This document shows, piece after piece, positions 23,038 through 33,218 of a stretch of 41,032 nt of DNA. The stretch lies in assembly GCA_025656775.1 (NCBI GenBank), contig JAHXHI010000304.1, positions 1 to 41,032 of the forward strand, given 5' to 3'. The notes under the pieces are model-generated. The model was not told where the DNA came from. It saw only the letters and a list, made by a program, of their open reading frames with translations, and made no database searches. Position numbers and translations under genes: made by a program. Position 1 is the first letter of the stretch, and each line of letters starts with the position of its first letter. This DNA comes from a gamma proteobacterium symbiont of Bathyaustriella thionipta. GTDB taxonomy: Bacteria > Pseudomonadota > Gammaproteobacteria > GRL18.

Positions 23038-23379
23038 TTAAGACGGCCTCAACGCCAGTGGTAGAACTTCATTCAAATCACTGAGGCGGGCAATATCATA
23101 CATTTGTGATGGCAGGTTAAAAAAAGTAATTTTTTTATTCTGCAATTCAGCTTCACGATACCACTCAACCAATAAAGCCAAACCAGAGCTATCTGAACGT
23201 TCAAGTTGTGATAAATCAACATCCAGAGTATCCATTTCATCACTAAATAAGGTTGTTCTGTTATTTGACCATAGCATAGGCACAGACTTAAAGTTTAACT
23301 GGCCTTTAAGTAGGTAATGCCCCGGAGATAATTTTTCAAGTTGTACTGCATTGGTATTTTCTGTCATGTGATATCGCAC
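23038..23379 (-). CDS. mlaB: STAS-domain protein, MlaB-like
   Basis: LDVDLSQLERSDSSGLALLVEWYREAE; follows mlaD. Confidence 0.85.
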   Translation of the reverse strand: MRYHMTENTNAVQLEKLSPGHYLLKGQLNFKSVPMLWSNNRTTLFSDEMDTLDVDLSQLERSDSSGLALLVEWYREAELQNKKITFFNLPSQMYDIARLSDLNEVLPLALRPS

Positions 23380-23388
23380 CTGGACTGT

Positions 23389-23859
23389 CTATTCGTCTTT
23401 TTTATCCGATTGACTGAAAAGAAACTGACTGATTAGTTTTTCCAGAACAATAGAAGATTGTGTAAGACGAATAACGCTGCCTTCTTCAAGTACATCAGGT
23501 GCTCCGCCAGGCTCAATACCAATGTATTTTTCACCTAACAGGCCCGCAGTATAGATTCCAACCGAGGAATCAACAGGCACATCACTAAAACGTGCATCAA
23601 TTGTCATTTTAACCACTGCTTCGTACGAATCCGGGTCCACCACAATGCTGGTAACACGACCTACGGTTACCCCTGCAATAGAGACCGCTGAACGTTCTTT
23701 CAGGCCACTGACATTGTCAAAGTTAGCAGTAATACTATAGTGCTCCCCGGCACTGAAGCTGCTGACATTACTCACATTCACTGCCAATACCAGTAGGGCT
23801 GCAATTCCCAAAGCAACAAAAATTCCAACCGATACTTCTAATATTCTTGAGTTAGACAT
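23389..23859 (-). CDS. mlaD: Phospholipid transport MCE protein MlaD
   Basis: ITANFDNVSGLKERSAVSIAGVTVGRVTSI, GLLGEKYIGIEPGG. Confidence 0.96.
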   Translation of the reverse strand: MSNSRILEVSVGIFVALGIAALLVLAVNVSNVSSFSAGEHYSITANFDNVSGLKERSAVSIAGVTVGRVTSIVVDPDSYEAVVKMTIDARFSDVPVDSSVGIYTAGLLGEKYIGIEPGGAPDVLEEGSVIRLTQSSIVLEKLISQFLFSQSDKKDE

Positions 23860-23904
23860 TATTTCTATCCACGTAATTATTTTGTATTTTCTAAATATAG
23901 GTTA

Positions 23905-24678
23905 CTACAGCATTAATGCGGTTAATAAGAAGTCCAGTCCCAGCACAGCTAATGCAGAATAAACGACGGTTCGGGTGGTTGAACGACTTACCCCTTCTGA
24001 TGTAGGTAAGCAGGTATAGCCTTCATAAACAGCAATCCAGGTTGTCACCACCCCAAAAACCACACTCTTAATCACACCCTGAACAATATCCTGATCAAAA
24101 TCAACTCGTGCCTGCATCTGGGACCAGTATGCGCCGGTATCAACACCCAGTAAATCCACGCCAACCAGATAACCGCCAAATACGCCTACAGCACTAAACA
24201 TAGCAGCCAGCAGCGGCATACTGATAATACCAGCGAACAATCTGGGTGCCAGAATTCGTTCTACCGGGTTCACAGCCATCATTTCCAAACCCGATAATTG
24301 TTCGGTTGCTTTCATTAGGCCAATTTCAGCAGTCAAAGCAGAACCTGCACGCCCGGCAAAAAGTAAGGCCGTCACAACAGGCCCTAACTCCCGTACTAAT
24401 GATAAGGCAACCATGACACCCAGGGATTCTTCGGCACCAAAATCAATTAATGTATTGTAGCCTTGTAAACCTAAAACCATGCCGACAAAAAAACCAGACA
24501 CGATGATAATCAGCATAGAGCGAACGCCAATTGAAAAAAGCTGCTGAATAATGAGGCCCGGGCGAAAAATTATTTTAGAAAATGCCATTACTGTCTGTAA
24601 AAACAATAACACTTCACCACCAAGGCGAGCCCAAAAATCAATGGCACTTTTGCCAATCTGCGCAAACCAGTCAAACAT
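23905..24678 (-). CDS. mlaE: Phospholipid ABC permease MlaE
   Basis: [54 protein letters not shown]. Confidence 0.97.
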   Translation of the reverse strand: MFDWFAQIGKSAIDFWARLGGEVLLFLQTVMAFSKIIFRPGLIIQQLFSIGVRSMLIIIVSGFFVGMVLGLQGYNTLIDFGAEESLGVMVALSLVRELGPVVTALLFAGRAGSALTAEIGLMKATEQLSGLEMMAVNPVERILAPRLFAGIISMPLLAAMFSAVGVFGGYLVGVDLLGVDTGAYWSQMQARVDFDQDIVQGVIKSVVFGVVTTWIAVYEGYTCLPTSEGVSRSTTRTVVYSALAVLGLDFLLTALML

Positions 24679-24764
24679 TTTTTTTATCTTGTTCTGTTTT
24701 ATATCGTGTAAGAAGCATAAATTGACAGTAAATAATATGCATTAAACAGGGATTGTTATTCATA

Positions 24765-25583
24765 TTAATCAACGTATTCCCCTGAAAAGATGTCATCTTT
24801 AAAAGAACTCGCCTGATAGTGAAAAGGAACCGGGCCATCTGCTTCACCATGAACAAATTGACTAATCCAGGGTGAATTTGATTGACTCATTTCTTCCGGA
24901 CTGCCGTGTCCTACTATTTTACCCTGAGAAATCACATAAACTTTATCAGCAATTGCCATTGTCTCTTCAATATCATGAGAAACAATAACACTGGTTAATT
25001 CCAGTGCTTCATTCATTGAACGTATTAACTGAACTAATACGCCCATTGAAATAGGATCTTGTCCGGTAAAAGGTTCATCAAACATCACCATCTCAGGATC
25101 AAGTGCAATAGCACGGGCAAAAGCAACACGACGCGCCATACCACCCGATAGCTGACTGGGGTTTAAGTGACGTGCACCACGAAGACCCACCGCCTGCAAC
25201 TTCATTAAGACCAAATCCCGAATCATCACTTCAGGCAGTTCTGTATGCTCACGCAAGGGAAAAGCAATATTGTCAAACACAGACATATCCGTCAGAAGCG
25301 CACCACTTTGAAATAACATACCCATTTTTTTTCTAACTTCATACAGTTTTTTGGTCTTCATGGTGGGGATATTTTCACCATGAAAGTATATTGTGCCTTG
25401 TTGAGGCTTCAGTTGGCCGCCAATTAACTTGAGCAGCGTTGTTTTTCCTGTACCACTAGGGCCCATAATGGCGGTAATTTTCCCTTTAGGGATATCAATA
25501 TCAATACCATTAAAAATTTTGGAATGACCACGGGAGAAATGCAGATCTCTAATGCGAACCAGGGTTTTATCTGTTGCCTGCAT
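24765..25583 (-). CDS. mlaF: Phospholipid ABC ATPase MlaF
   Basis: MGPSGTGKTTLLKLIGG, LSGGMARRVAFARAIALDPEMVMFDEPFTGQDP. Confidence 0.97.
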   Translation of the reverse strand: MQATDKTLVRIRDLHFSRGHSKIFNGIDIDIPKGKITAIMGPSGTGKTTLLKLIGGQLKPQQGTIYFHGENIPTMKTKKLYEVRKKMGMLFQSGALLTDMSVFDNIAFPLREHTELPEVMIRDLVLMKLQAVGLRGARHLNPSQLSGGMARRVAFARAIALDPEMVMFDEPFTGQDPISMGVLVQLIRSMNEALELTSVIVSHDIEETMAIADKVYVISQGKIVGHGSPEEMSQSNSPWISQFVHGEADGPVPFHYQASSFKDDIFSGEYVD

Positions 25584-25680
25584 AATTTAGGCTAAATTCC
25601 ATTCTTTGAAAAAAAACTGTCAATACTATTATTAAATGACTGAGGAGTATATCAATAAAAGTAATTGACCTCTAGGAAAA

Positions 25681-26325
25681 TTACATCATGCTTTCAAGCA
25701 GGATGGCATTGCGGCAGTTTTCCAATGCATAGTTTGAAGAAAAAACAATATTCATCGTTCGACCATTTTTTGCCAGTGCATAATCTCGAATATTTTCTAT
25801 GACCCGTCGTAATTCTGCAGGCGCAATTTTTGTCTCACTTTTTACATGACAAAATAAATCGCTATTAAAGGTTTCTTCAAGGTCATTTCCAGCAAAGACA
25901 CAGCCCCATTCAAGCTGCGTTGAATGACTTATTACCGTTGTTTCACTCAGTTTATCCAAATTGATAAAATAACAATTGGCTTCAGCGATAACCTGACTTT
26001 CATAAAGCTGTTGCTGAAGGCTTAGCGAAAGCCCGGAACAATCAAATACACAATAAGCTGATCCTTCAGTATCATCGACTAGCGCCGTTAATTGTTCGAT
26101 AATTTTATCAACTGAATAATTATTTCCTGATTGAGTGAGTGAATACGGTAAATTGAGATCGGATAAATGAATGAGAAGCAGATCAAATTCATTGCTATAA
26201 TAGCTATAACGCCAATCTTCAGGTAGATCTTCTGGAAAGAAGTGATTTATCAGCGAAGAATTATTTAGGTTTGAGATACCAAAATGTAATTCACCATTGA
26301 ATTTTGTTTGTTTTTTTGAATTCAA
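25681..26325 (-). CDS. Hypothetical protein, possibly DUF72-like N-terminus
   Basis: 214 aa ORF; HFFPEDLPEDWRYSYYSNEFDLLLIH weakly resembles DUF72 N-terminal motif; upstream of mlaF on the same strand. Confidence 0.7.
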   Translation of the reverse strand: MNSKKQTKFNGELHFGISNLNNSSLINHFFPEDLPEDWRYSYYSNEFDLLLIHLSDLNLPYSLTQSGNNYSVDKIIEQLTALVDDTEGSAYCVFDCSGLSLSLQQQLYESQVIAEANCYFINLDKLSETTVISHSTQLEWGCVFAGNDLEETFNSDLFCHVKSETKIAPAELRRVIENIRDYALAKNGRTMNIVFSSNYALENCRNAILLESMM

Positions 26326-26355
26326 TATACCACTCTTTTTTCAATATAAGACCTT

Positions 26356-26553
26356 ATGATGGCCACAATTATTAATCTTAAACAATTTAAAAAACAACAA
26401 CTCAAGAAAAAAAATAAAGCCAGAACACTGTGCAATAGTGGTTTTCACCAATGGGAAATTATTGATAAAAATCAATTTGATGTAAAAAAAGGCCAATTAA
26501 TAACCACCTACCGATGTAAACAGTGTAATAAAATTAAAACAACTGCCACATAA
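26356..26553 (+). CDS. Small conserved-looking zinc-ribbon-like protein
   Basis: 65 aa; CNSGFHQWEIIDKNQFDVKKGQLITTYRCKQCNKIKTT (C..H and CxxC). Confidence 0.7.
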   Translation: MMATIINLKQFKKQQLKKKNKARTLCNSGFHQWEIIDKNQFDVKKGQLITTYRCKQCNKIKTTAT

Positions 26554-26760
26554 ATTCTTATAAAATCAGAGCAACAAACACAAAAAAACCGTTTGTAGGA
26601 TTAAAACCACAGCGGTAAGGTATTGATTTAAAATAACATCATTGATTTTTTATGTGTAACTGCGTTTTGATGCAATATGGCTATATATTTAGCAACACTT
26701 TTTGATTATCATACCTCTGAATTAGCTTATTATTAACAATAAAACAACAAACCGTACCAT

Positions 26761-27498
26761 ATGACTATTTTAACATTCAAATTCCGTCCTGTACCCTATT
26801 TTATACTGACTGCTTTGATTTTATTGGCAACGGGCTGTGCCTCCACAACACCGGATGGTGAAGTCAATGATCCCATCGAATCAGTAAACCGCAATATTTA
26901 CGAGTTTAATGAAGGTTTTGATCGCATTATTTTAAAACCTGTTGCTACAGGTTATCAAAAATTACCCACTCCAGTACAAACAGGTACCCATAATTTTTTC
27001 AGCAATCTTGACGATGTGGTGGTGGTGGTCAATGATATTTTACAGCTCAAACCCGAGCAGTTTACTTCTGACACATTACGTTTTTCAGTGAATACCGTAT
27101 TTGGTCTTCTGGGCCTAATTGATATGGGTACACCGATGGGTTTACCTAAACATCATGAAAGCTTTGCTGATACACTCGGTTACTGGGGCGTTGCTTCAGG
27201 TCCTTATATCGTTCTGCCAATTCTGGGCCCCAGCAGTGTTCGTGATGCTCCGTCCCTGGTAATCGACTTTCTGGTACATCCTCTGAATCAGGTATCACCC
27301 GCATCGGCAACCATTACCCTTGCTTCTGTCAGAGCAGTGGATATTCGTTCCGAATTACTTAAAACAACCGATATAAGAGACGAGCTCGCTCTTGATCCAT
27401 ATATCTTTACCCGTGAATCTTATTATCAGTGGCGTCAAAACAGAGTTTATGACGGTGAACCTCCTAAGGTCATAATCGAAGATTTTGAAGATTTTTAA
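26761..27498 (+). CDS. mlaA: Outer-membrane lipoprotein MlaA (VacJ)
   Basis: Lipobox LLATGCAS; NDPIESVNRNIYEFNEGFDRIILKPVATGY, FSNLDDVVVVVNDILQ. Confidence 0.96.
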   Translation: MTILTFKFRPVPYFILTALILLATGCASTTPDGEVNDPIESVNRNIYEFNEGFDRIILKPVATGYQKLPTPVQTGTHNFFSNLDDVVVVVNDILQLKPEQFTSDTLRFSVNTVFGLLGLIDMGTPMGLPKHHESFADTLGYWGVASGPYIVLPILGPSSVRDAPSLVIDFLVHPLNQVSPASATITLASVRAVDIRSELLKTTDIRDELALDPYIFTRESYYQWRQNRVYDGEPPKVIIEDFEDF

Positions 27499-27549
27499 AT
27501 TTTAAATTTAAAATTAGTGTAAGCGTTTCGCTTAAGAACCTGTTAAAAT

Positions 27550-27583
27550 GCCCCGCTACGTCCTGCGTATCGGGGCTTTTTTT
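27550..27583 (+). terminator. Rho-independent terminator after mlaA
   Basis: GCCCCG ... CGGGGC followed by TTTTTTT. Confidence 0.85.
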
Positions 27584-27624
27584 CATCAAACAAATTACGA
27601 CAGCAGGAAATACGGTTTACAAAA

Positions 27625-28608
27625 ATGGAAATGTTATTCAGTTGTGTTGCCATTCTAGCCGGATTTTTATTGCTCATATGGAGTGCTGATCGATTTGTTA
27701 TCGGCGCCTCTGGCATCGCTCTGAATTTTGGCGTTTCCCCGTTAATTATCGGTCTGACTATTGTCGGCTTTGGTACCTCTGCACCTGAAATGATTGTTTC
27801 AGGGGTGGCCGCTTATGAAGGTACTCCCAATCTTGCAGTGGGTAATGCTCTGGGCTCAAATATTACCAATATTGCTTTAGTTCTCGGTATCACCGCATTA
27901 GTATCTCCCCTTCTGGTTCACTCCAAAATTCTCAAGCGAGAATATCCCATTATGTTCATAATCATGCTGCTTGCATGGGCATTACTCTGGGATGGAGAGC
28001 TCAATCGCATTGACGGTGTTATTTTACTATGCGGTATGTTTGCCTTAATGGGCTTTATCACTTTAATGGGCATCAAAGAGAAGAAACAGTCCGGTTCACA
28101 AGATCCCCTTGAAGAAGAATTCAGTGAAGAAATACCTAAAGGTATGTCGACGCCAATGGCTTTTTTATGGCTTTTCATTGGTCTGGTGATCCTATTAGTC
28201 AGTTCTCGTCTATTAGTATGGGGAGCCGTTAATATTGCCCATGCATTTCACGTCAGCGAACTGGTCATTGGTTTAACCATTGTTGCCATTGGCACCAGTT
28301 TGCCCGAGTTAGCCGCCTCAATTGCCAGCGCCTTAAAAGGTGAGCACGAAATGGCTATTGGTAATATTATTGGCTCAAATATGTTTAATTTACTAGGCGT
28401 ATTAGGTATACCGGGTATTATGACAGGTGCTGTACTTGATCCCAACGTTTTAAGCCGTGACTATCCTGTTATGATAGCACTGTCTGTTCTACTCTTTATT
28501 TTTGCTTATGGATTTAAAGGTAAGGGTAGATTAAATCGTTTTGAAGGTGGTATATTGCTGATGTGTTATGTTGCTTATATGGTTATTATTTATCAGCAAA
28601 GTATTTAA
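27625..28608 (+). CDS. yrbG: Calcium/sodium antiporter (CaCA family, YrbG-like)
   Basis: GLTIVGFGTSAPEMIVS, GNALGSNITNIALVLG, GLTIVAIGTSLPELAASI, GNIIGSNMFNLLGVLG repeats. Confidence 0.95.
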   Translation: MEMLFSCVAILAGFLLLIWSADRFVIGASGIALNFGVSPLIIGLTIVGFGTSAPEMIVSGVAAYEGTPNLAVGNALGSNITNIALVLGITALVSPLLVHSKILKREYPIMFIIMLLAWALLWDGELNRIDGVILLCGMFALMGFITLMGIKEKKQSGSQDPLEEEFSEEIPKGMSTPMAFLWLFIGLVILLVSSRLLVWGAVNIAHAFHVSELVIGLTIVAIGTSLPELAASIASALKGEHEMAIGNIIGSNMFNLLGVLGIPGIMTGAVLDPNVLSRDYPVMIALSVLLFIFAYGFKGKGRLNRFEGGILLMCYVAYMVIIYQQSI

Positions 28609-28711
28609 TATAATAAAAATTTGTAGCGCATTATTTCTATGGTTTTTCATATAAAGCATTATCAGTATTTATGTGAAAGTGTATAAACAGTCGATAAAAA
28701 GGAGCCTGTTA

Positions 28712-29233
28712 ATGCAGGAGATTTTTGCCAAAGCCAGCACCATTAAGCTCTTAATCTGTGACATTGATGGCGTCATGACAGATGGCGGCCTCTTTTTTGG
28801 CGATAATGGTCTGGAATACAAAGCATTTCATTCAAGAGATGGTTTAGGTATTATGATGCTGCAACGCTCCGGTATTCCTCTTGCAGTTATTACAGCAAGA
28901 ACTTCAGATGTTGTTACCCATCGAATGAAAAACCTTAATATTGACCTGGTGTTTCAAGGGCAGCGCAATAAAGTGCAGGCATTTGAAACGCTTTGCCATA
29001 AACTGCAATTAGACTATACTCAGGTCGCTTATGTCGGCGATGATCTGGTTGATCTGCCTGTTATGAGAAAAGTCGGTTTATCTATTGCCGTTGCTGATGC
29101 CCATGAACGAGTGATACATCAGGCTGACTGGACAACCCGGCACAATGGCGGTCATGGTGCCGTACGTGATGTCTGTGAACTATTGATGGAAGCTCAGGGC
29201 ACATTGGAAGAACAGTTTGCAGTTTATCTTTAA
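28712..29233 (+). CDS. kdsC: 3-deoxy-D-manno-octulosonate 8-phosphate phosphatase KdsC (HAD)
   Basis: LLICDIDGVMTDGGLFFGDNGLEYKAFHSRDGLGI, VAYVGDDLVDLPVMRKVGLSIAVADAHE. Confidence 0.95.
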   Translation: MQEIFAKASTIKLLICDIDGVMTDGGLFFGDNGLEYKAFHSRDGLGIMMLQRSGIPLAVITARTSDVVTHRMKNLNIDLVFQGQRNKVQAFETLCHKLQLDYTQVAYVGDDLVDLPVMRKVGLSIAVADAHERVIHQADWTTRHNGGHGAVRDVCELLMEAQGTLEEQFAVYL

Positions 29234-29282
29234 ATTGACCTGACTCAGGGCTTATTAGTTAAAGTTTACAATTAAATCTGAT

Positions 29283-29876
29283 ATGGATAAAAAACTCCTA
29301 ACCATACTACTTGCTATCCCTGCTGCTTCAATCGCTATCACCTGGTATGTATTTACGCTTAGCGCCAGCAAACAAACGAGTATCAATCTCCCTGCAAAAA
29401 ACAGCGCCTTAAAAATTGCCGATACTTTTTTTAATACGGCGGAAATTATTAATTTCGGTGAAACCGGTCTCCCTAAAAGCAAAATAATCGGTGCTCAGGT
29501 TTCCCATTATCCTGATGAAGCAGACTCTGAAATCATGACCCCCAGAATTACCCTCTTTAGAGAAAATGGACCACCTGTTTATGTGAGTGCGGATCATGGC
29601 TGGATTAATAAGCAAGGAACTCGTGTTATTTTAAAAGGTCATACTGTAATAAAACGAGAACAATCGCAGGTTAATCAATTTTCTCAACTTGAATCACCCG
29701 AATTAACCATCTGGCCCAATAGAGACTATGCTGAAACGGATAAAGCCGTAAAAATTACAACCGATTCAACGATAGCAACGGGGGTTGGTATGAAAGCTTT
29801 TCTGGATAAAGAACATTATTACTTATTAAATAATGTCAAAGCTCAACATATACCGGCAAAGCCCAAACCAGATTAA
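29283..29876 (+). CDS. lptC: LPS export protein LptC
   Basis: N-terminal TM, TNSLTT-like beta-jellyroll; between kdsC and lptA. Confidence 0.88.
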   Translation: MDKKLLTILLAIPAASIAITWYVFTLSASKQTSINLPAKNSALKIADTFFNTAEIINFGETGLPKSKIIGAQVSHYPDEADSEIMTPRITLFRENGPPVYVSADHGWINKQGTRVILKGHTVIKREQSQVNQFSQLESPELTIWPNRDYAETDKAVKITTDSTIATGVGMKAFLDKEHYYLLNNVKAQHIPAKPKPD

Positions 29877-30004
29877 GACATAACACAGGATAGGCGGAGT
29901 TAAGGAAAATAGCAACTCTGCCTGAAATACAGGAGGATTTTCTGTATTTTGTAAATTGAACCATTCTATACCAATTGACGCTTAACCATGGAGCAGCAAT
30001 ACTA

Positions 30005-30565
30005 ATGAACTATCAACCGCTTTCCCAGATAAAAGTAAGCACCTGTTATTTACTATTTACTTTTGTTTTATTTCTTACTCCTGCAAGCCTGATGGCATTA
30101 TCAAGTGATCGAAATCAACCCATTAATCTGGAAGCAGACAGTGCAGATATTGATGATCTCAAAGGCATCAGTATATACACTGGAAATGTCATATTAAGTC
30201 AGGGAAGCATGGTTATCAAATCCAGTAAACTGACTTTATATACTGATAAAAACAAAGATCTGGAAAAAGCAATAGCCGTTGGCAGTGAAAAAAAACTAGC
30301 CACATTTAAACAACGTCCTGAAGGAAAAAATGTCGACTTCCGTGCCCGTGCCATTACCATGATTTACTATTTAACAAAAGATAAAATTCACTTGCTTAAA
30401 AACGCTTATGTTTGGCAAGACGGAGATACCTTCAGCGGTAACAAAATTATTTATGACACAAAAAATGAAACGGTGATCGCAACAGGTAAAAAGAACAAAG
30501 ATGGCAAACCTGTCTCCAGTGGTGGTCGGATAAAAGTGACCATTCAACCTAAGAATAAAAAATAA
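30005..30565 (+). CDS. lptA: LPS export periplasmic protein LptA
   Basis: Signal peptide; [42 protein letters not shown]. Confidence 0.93.
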   Translation: MNYQPLSQIKVSTCYLLFTFVLFLTPASLMALSSDRNQPINLEADSADIDDLKGISIYTGNVILSQGSMVIKSSKLTLYTDKNKDLEKAIAVGSEKKLATFKQRPEGKNVDFRARAITMIYYLTKDKIHLLKNAYVWQDGDTFSGNKIIYDTKNETVIATGKKNKDGKPVSSGGRIKVTIQPKNKK

Positions 30566-30594
30566 TTCTTAGTTTATTTTCTGAGGTTAATCAC

Positions 30595-31332
30595 ATGTCA
30601 AGCCATCTATTAGAACTTCGAGCAGAAAAGCTCAACAAAACATTTAAGTCACGCCAGGTAGTCAATGATGTCTCTTTTTCAGTAAAAAAAGGGGAAGTTG
30701 TTGGATTATTAGGTCCCAATGGTGCAGGTAAAACCACCAGTTTTTATATGGTTGTGGGCTTAATCAAGGCTGATAGCGGTACTATCACCTGTCATAATAA
30801 GGACATGACCCACCTTCCTATTCATAAACGCGCCAAACAAGGCATTGGTTATCTCCCTCAGGAAGCATCGGTTTTTAGAAAACTAACCGTTGAAGAAAAT
30901 ATTATGGCCATTCTTGAAACCCGAAAAGATCTCAATCGAACCGACAGAAAGGACCATCTGGAACAATTATTAAATGAGTTAAGTATTAGCCATATTCGTA
31001 AGTCTGTGGGTATCAGCCTTTCAGGCGGTGAACGACGCAGGGTTGAAATAGCCAGAACCTTATCAATGGAACCTGATTTCATTTTATTAGATGAACCCTT
31101 TGCGGGCGTCGACCCAATTTCAGTCAGTGATATTCAAGCAATTATTCTCCACCTCACAGAAAAAAATATCGGTGTATTAATCACCGATCATAATGTCAGA
31201 GAAACATTAAGTGTATGCAAACGAGCTTATATTATGAATAGTGGCTGTGTCATCGCCAAAGGAACGCCTGAAGAATTATTAAGCAACGAGCAAGTTCGAG
31301 AAGTCTATCTTGGTGATAACTTCAAAATTTAG
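30595..31332 (+). CDS. lptB: LPS export ABC ATPase LptB
   Basis: [53 protein letters not shown]. Confidence 0.97.
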   Translation: MSSHLLELRAEKLNKTFKSRQVVNDVSFSVKKGEVVGLLGPNGAGKTTSFYMVVGLIKADSGTITCHNKDMTHLPIHKRAKQGIGYLPQEASVFRKLTVEENIMAILETRKDLNRTDRKDHLEQLLNELSISHIRKSVGISLSGGERRRVEIARTLSMEPDFILLDEPFAGVDPISVSDIQAIILHLTEKNIGVLITDHNVRETLSVCKRAYIMNSGCVIAKGTPEELLSNEQVREVYLGDNFKI

Positions 31333-31423
31333 CCACTTTTATTTAAAAACAAGTTATTGATAGTTAACAATAATATCTTTTATTATAAAAATAATTAACT
31401 TTTTTGATCCTTATCAACTGCAA

Positions 31424-31438
31424 TGGCACGTAATTTGC
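31424..31438 (+). promoter_or_regulatory. Sigma-54 (-24/-12) promoter upstream of rpoN
   Basis: TGGCAC-GTAAT-TTGC, matching the TGGCAC-N5-TTGC consensus; about 115 bp upstream of the rpoN ATG, same strand. Confidence 0.8.
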
Positions 31439-31489
31439 GCTACTATTAAATCAAGGAACACTTATTTTCAACGGTATGAGCCCGATTAA

Positions 31490-31521
31490 TAGCGATGGAC
31501 ACAACTTAAAACCTATCGCTA
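31490..31521 (+). promoter_or_regulatory. Stem-loop in the rpoN 5' leader
   Basis: TAGCGATGG ... CC(T)ATCGCTA inverted repeat, no following T-run. Confidence 0.55.
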
Positions 31522-31551
31522 ACTAGAGAACAGGTATAAATTACTTATTTT

Positions 31552-33117
31552 ATGAAACAATCGCTTCATCTTCGCTTAGGCCAACAACTTACAATGACAC
31601 CTCAATTGCAGCAGGCGATAAAGCTGCTGCAATTATCCAGTTTAGATCTTCAACAGGAAATACAAGAAGCTCTGGATAGTAATGTCATGCTTGAAGTTGA
31701 TGAAACCAATTCAAATACCAGTTCTGATACCGACAATTCAAATAACGACAATAAAAGTGATTCTGTTGACTTAAATACTCTTGATAATAAAAACAATGAG
31801 CACAGCAACGAACTTAATAATCAACCATCAAATGATGATTTCACCAGTGAGGTAGACAACTCTCAAGTCGACTTCGAAAATAGTCAGAATGACATCCCTA
31901 CTGAACTGACAACCGATTCCAGCTGGGATGATACCTATGATACAAGCACCAGTTACACTGCTGGTCAAAGTATTAGTAACTCATACAGTGGCGATGATAG
32001 TAATTTATTTGAAAATAACGGTAAAACAGAAGACAGCTTACAAGAACACCTGATCTGGCAAGCCGAAATGACACCATTCAGTGATACTGACAGAATGATT
32101 GCTGATGCGATCATTGACGGTATTGATGACAGCGGCTATTTAACTCAGTCCTATGAAGAATTACTGCAATCATTTTCTCCTGAAGATGAAATTGATATAG
32201 AAGAAATTGAAGCGGTATTGCATCGTATTCAGAATTTTGATCCACCCGGAGTAGGCGCTCGAGATTTACAAGAAAACCTGCTATTACAATTAAGAGCTCT
32301 GGATAGTGATACTCAATGGTTAAGTGAGGCTAAAATTCTGGTATCCAGACACTTAAAATTACTTGCCAATCGAGACTTTGCCACCCTGAAACGTCGCATG
32401 AAATTAGATGAGACAAGGTTAGCCCAGGTGATCAGTTTAATCAAGAGCCTGAGTCCCAGGCCTGGCAGCCATATCTCTGATGATAAGCCTCATTATGTCA
32501 CTCCAGATGTCTATGTAAAAAAAATTAATGGCGCATGGACCTGTAGTCTCAATTCAGACTCCGCACCTAATATTAAAATTAATGAAGAATATCTAAATCT
32601 GGTTAAGGGCGCAAAAAAAGACAGCGATATGAGCTCAATTAAAGATCACTTACAAGAAGCTCGCTGGTTTATTAAAAGTTTACAAAGCCGCAATGAAACA
32701 TTATTAAAAGTATCGCGCTGTATTCTGGACTTTCAAAAAGATTTCTTTGAATATGGAGAAGAGCACATGCGAGCACTGGTTCTCGCAGACGTTGCTGAAG
32801 TCGTTGAAATGCATGAGTCCACGATATCAAGAGTGACTACTCAGAAATATATGCACACACCCGGAGGTATTTTTGAACTCAAATACTTTTTCTCCAGCCA
32901 TGTCACCACTGCAAGTGGTGGTGAGGCTTCAGCAACTGCTATTCGAGCAATTATTAAAAAATTTATTGCTGCAGAAAATAGTCGCAAGCCATTAAGTGAC
33001 AATAAAATTTCTACCATGCTGGCAGAACAGAATTATAAGGTGGCCAGACGTACGGTTGCTAAATATCGCGAATCAATGTCGATACCACCCTCTAATGAAA
33101 GAAAAAATATTGCCTGA
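31552..33117 (+). CDS. rpoN: RNA polymerase sigma-54 factor RpoN
   Basis: MKQSLHLRLGQQLTMTPQLQQAIKLLQLSSLDLQQEIQEAL; RpoN box ARRTVAKYRESMSIPPS. Confidence 0.98.
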   Translation: MKQSLHLRLGQQLTMTPQLQQAIKLLQLSSLDLQQEIQEALDSNVMLEVDETNSNTSSDTDNSNNDNKSDSVDLNTLDNKNNEHSNELNNQPSNDDFTSEVDNSQVDFENSQNDIPTELTTDSSWDDTYDTSTSYTAGQSISNSYSGDDSNLFENNGKTEDSLQEHLIWQAEMTPFSDTDRMIADAIIDGIDDSGYLTQSYEELLQSFSPEDEIDIEEIEAVLHRIQNFDPPGVGARDLQENLLLQLRALDSDTQWLSEAKILVSRHLKLLANRDFATLKRRMKLDETRLAQVISLIKSLSPRPGSHISDDKPHYVTPDVYVKKINGAWTCSLNSDSAPNIKINEEYLNLVKGAKKDSDMSSIKDHLQEARWFIKSLQSRNETLLKVSRCILDFQKDFFEYGEEHMRALVLADVAEVVEMHESTISRVTTQKYMHTPGGIFELKYFFSSHVTTASGGEASATAIRAIIKKFIAAENSRKPLSDNKISTMLAEQNYKVARRTVAKYRESMSIPPSNERKNIA

Positions 33118-33218
33118 TAAACGTATTACTTAAAGGGCATACAAACGATAAGTAAGCTTTTATTTTTAAATGTTTAAAGTAAAATATTATTTATCATAGC
33201 TAACAAGGAGCTAATCTT

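Noticed and set aside
27498-27534. AATTTTAAATTTAAAATT palindrome and TAAGCG/CGCTTA hairpin after mlaA
   Set aside because: Pure A/T palindrome is cheap by chance in this composition; the following GC-rich terminator explains the region
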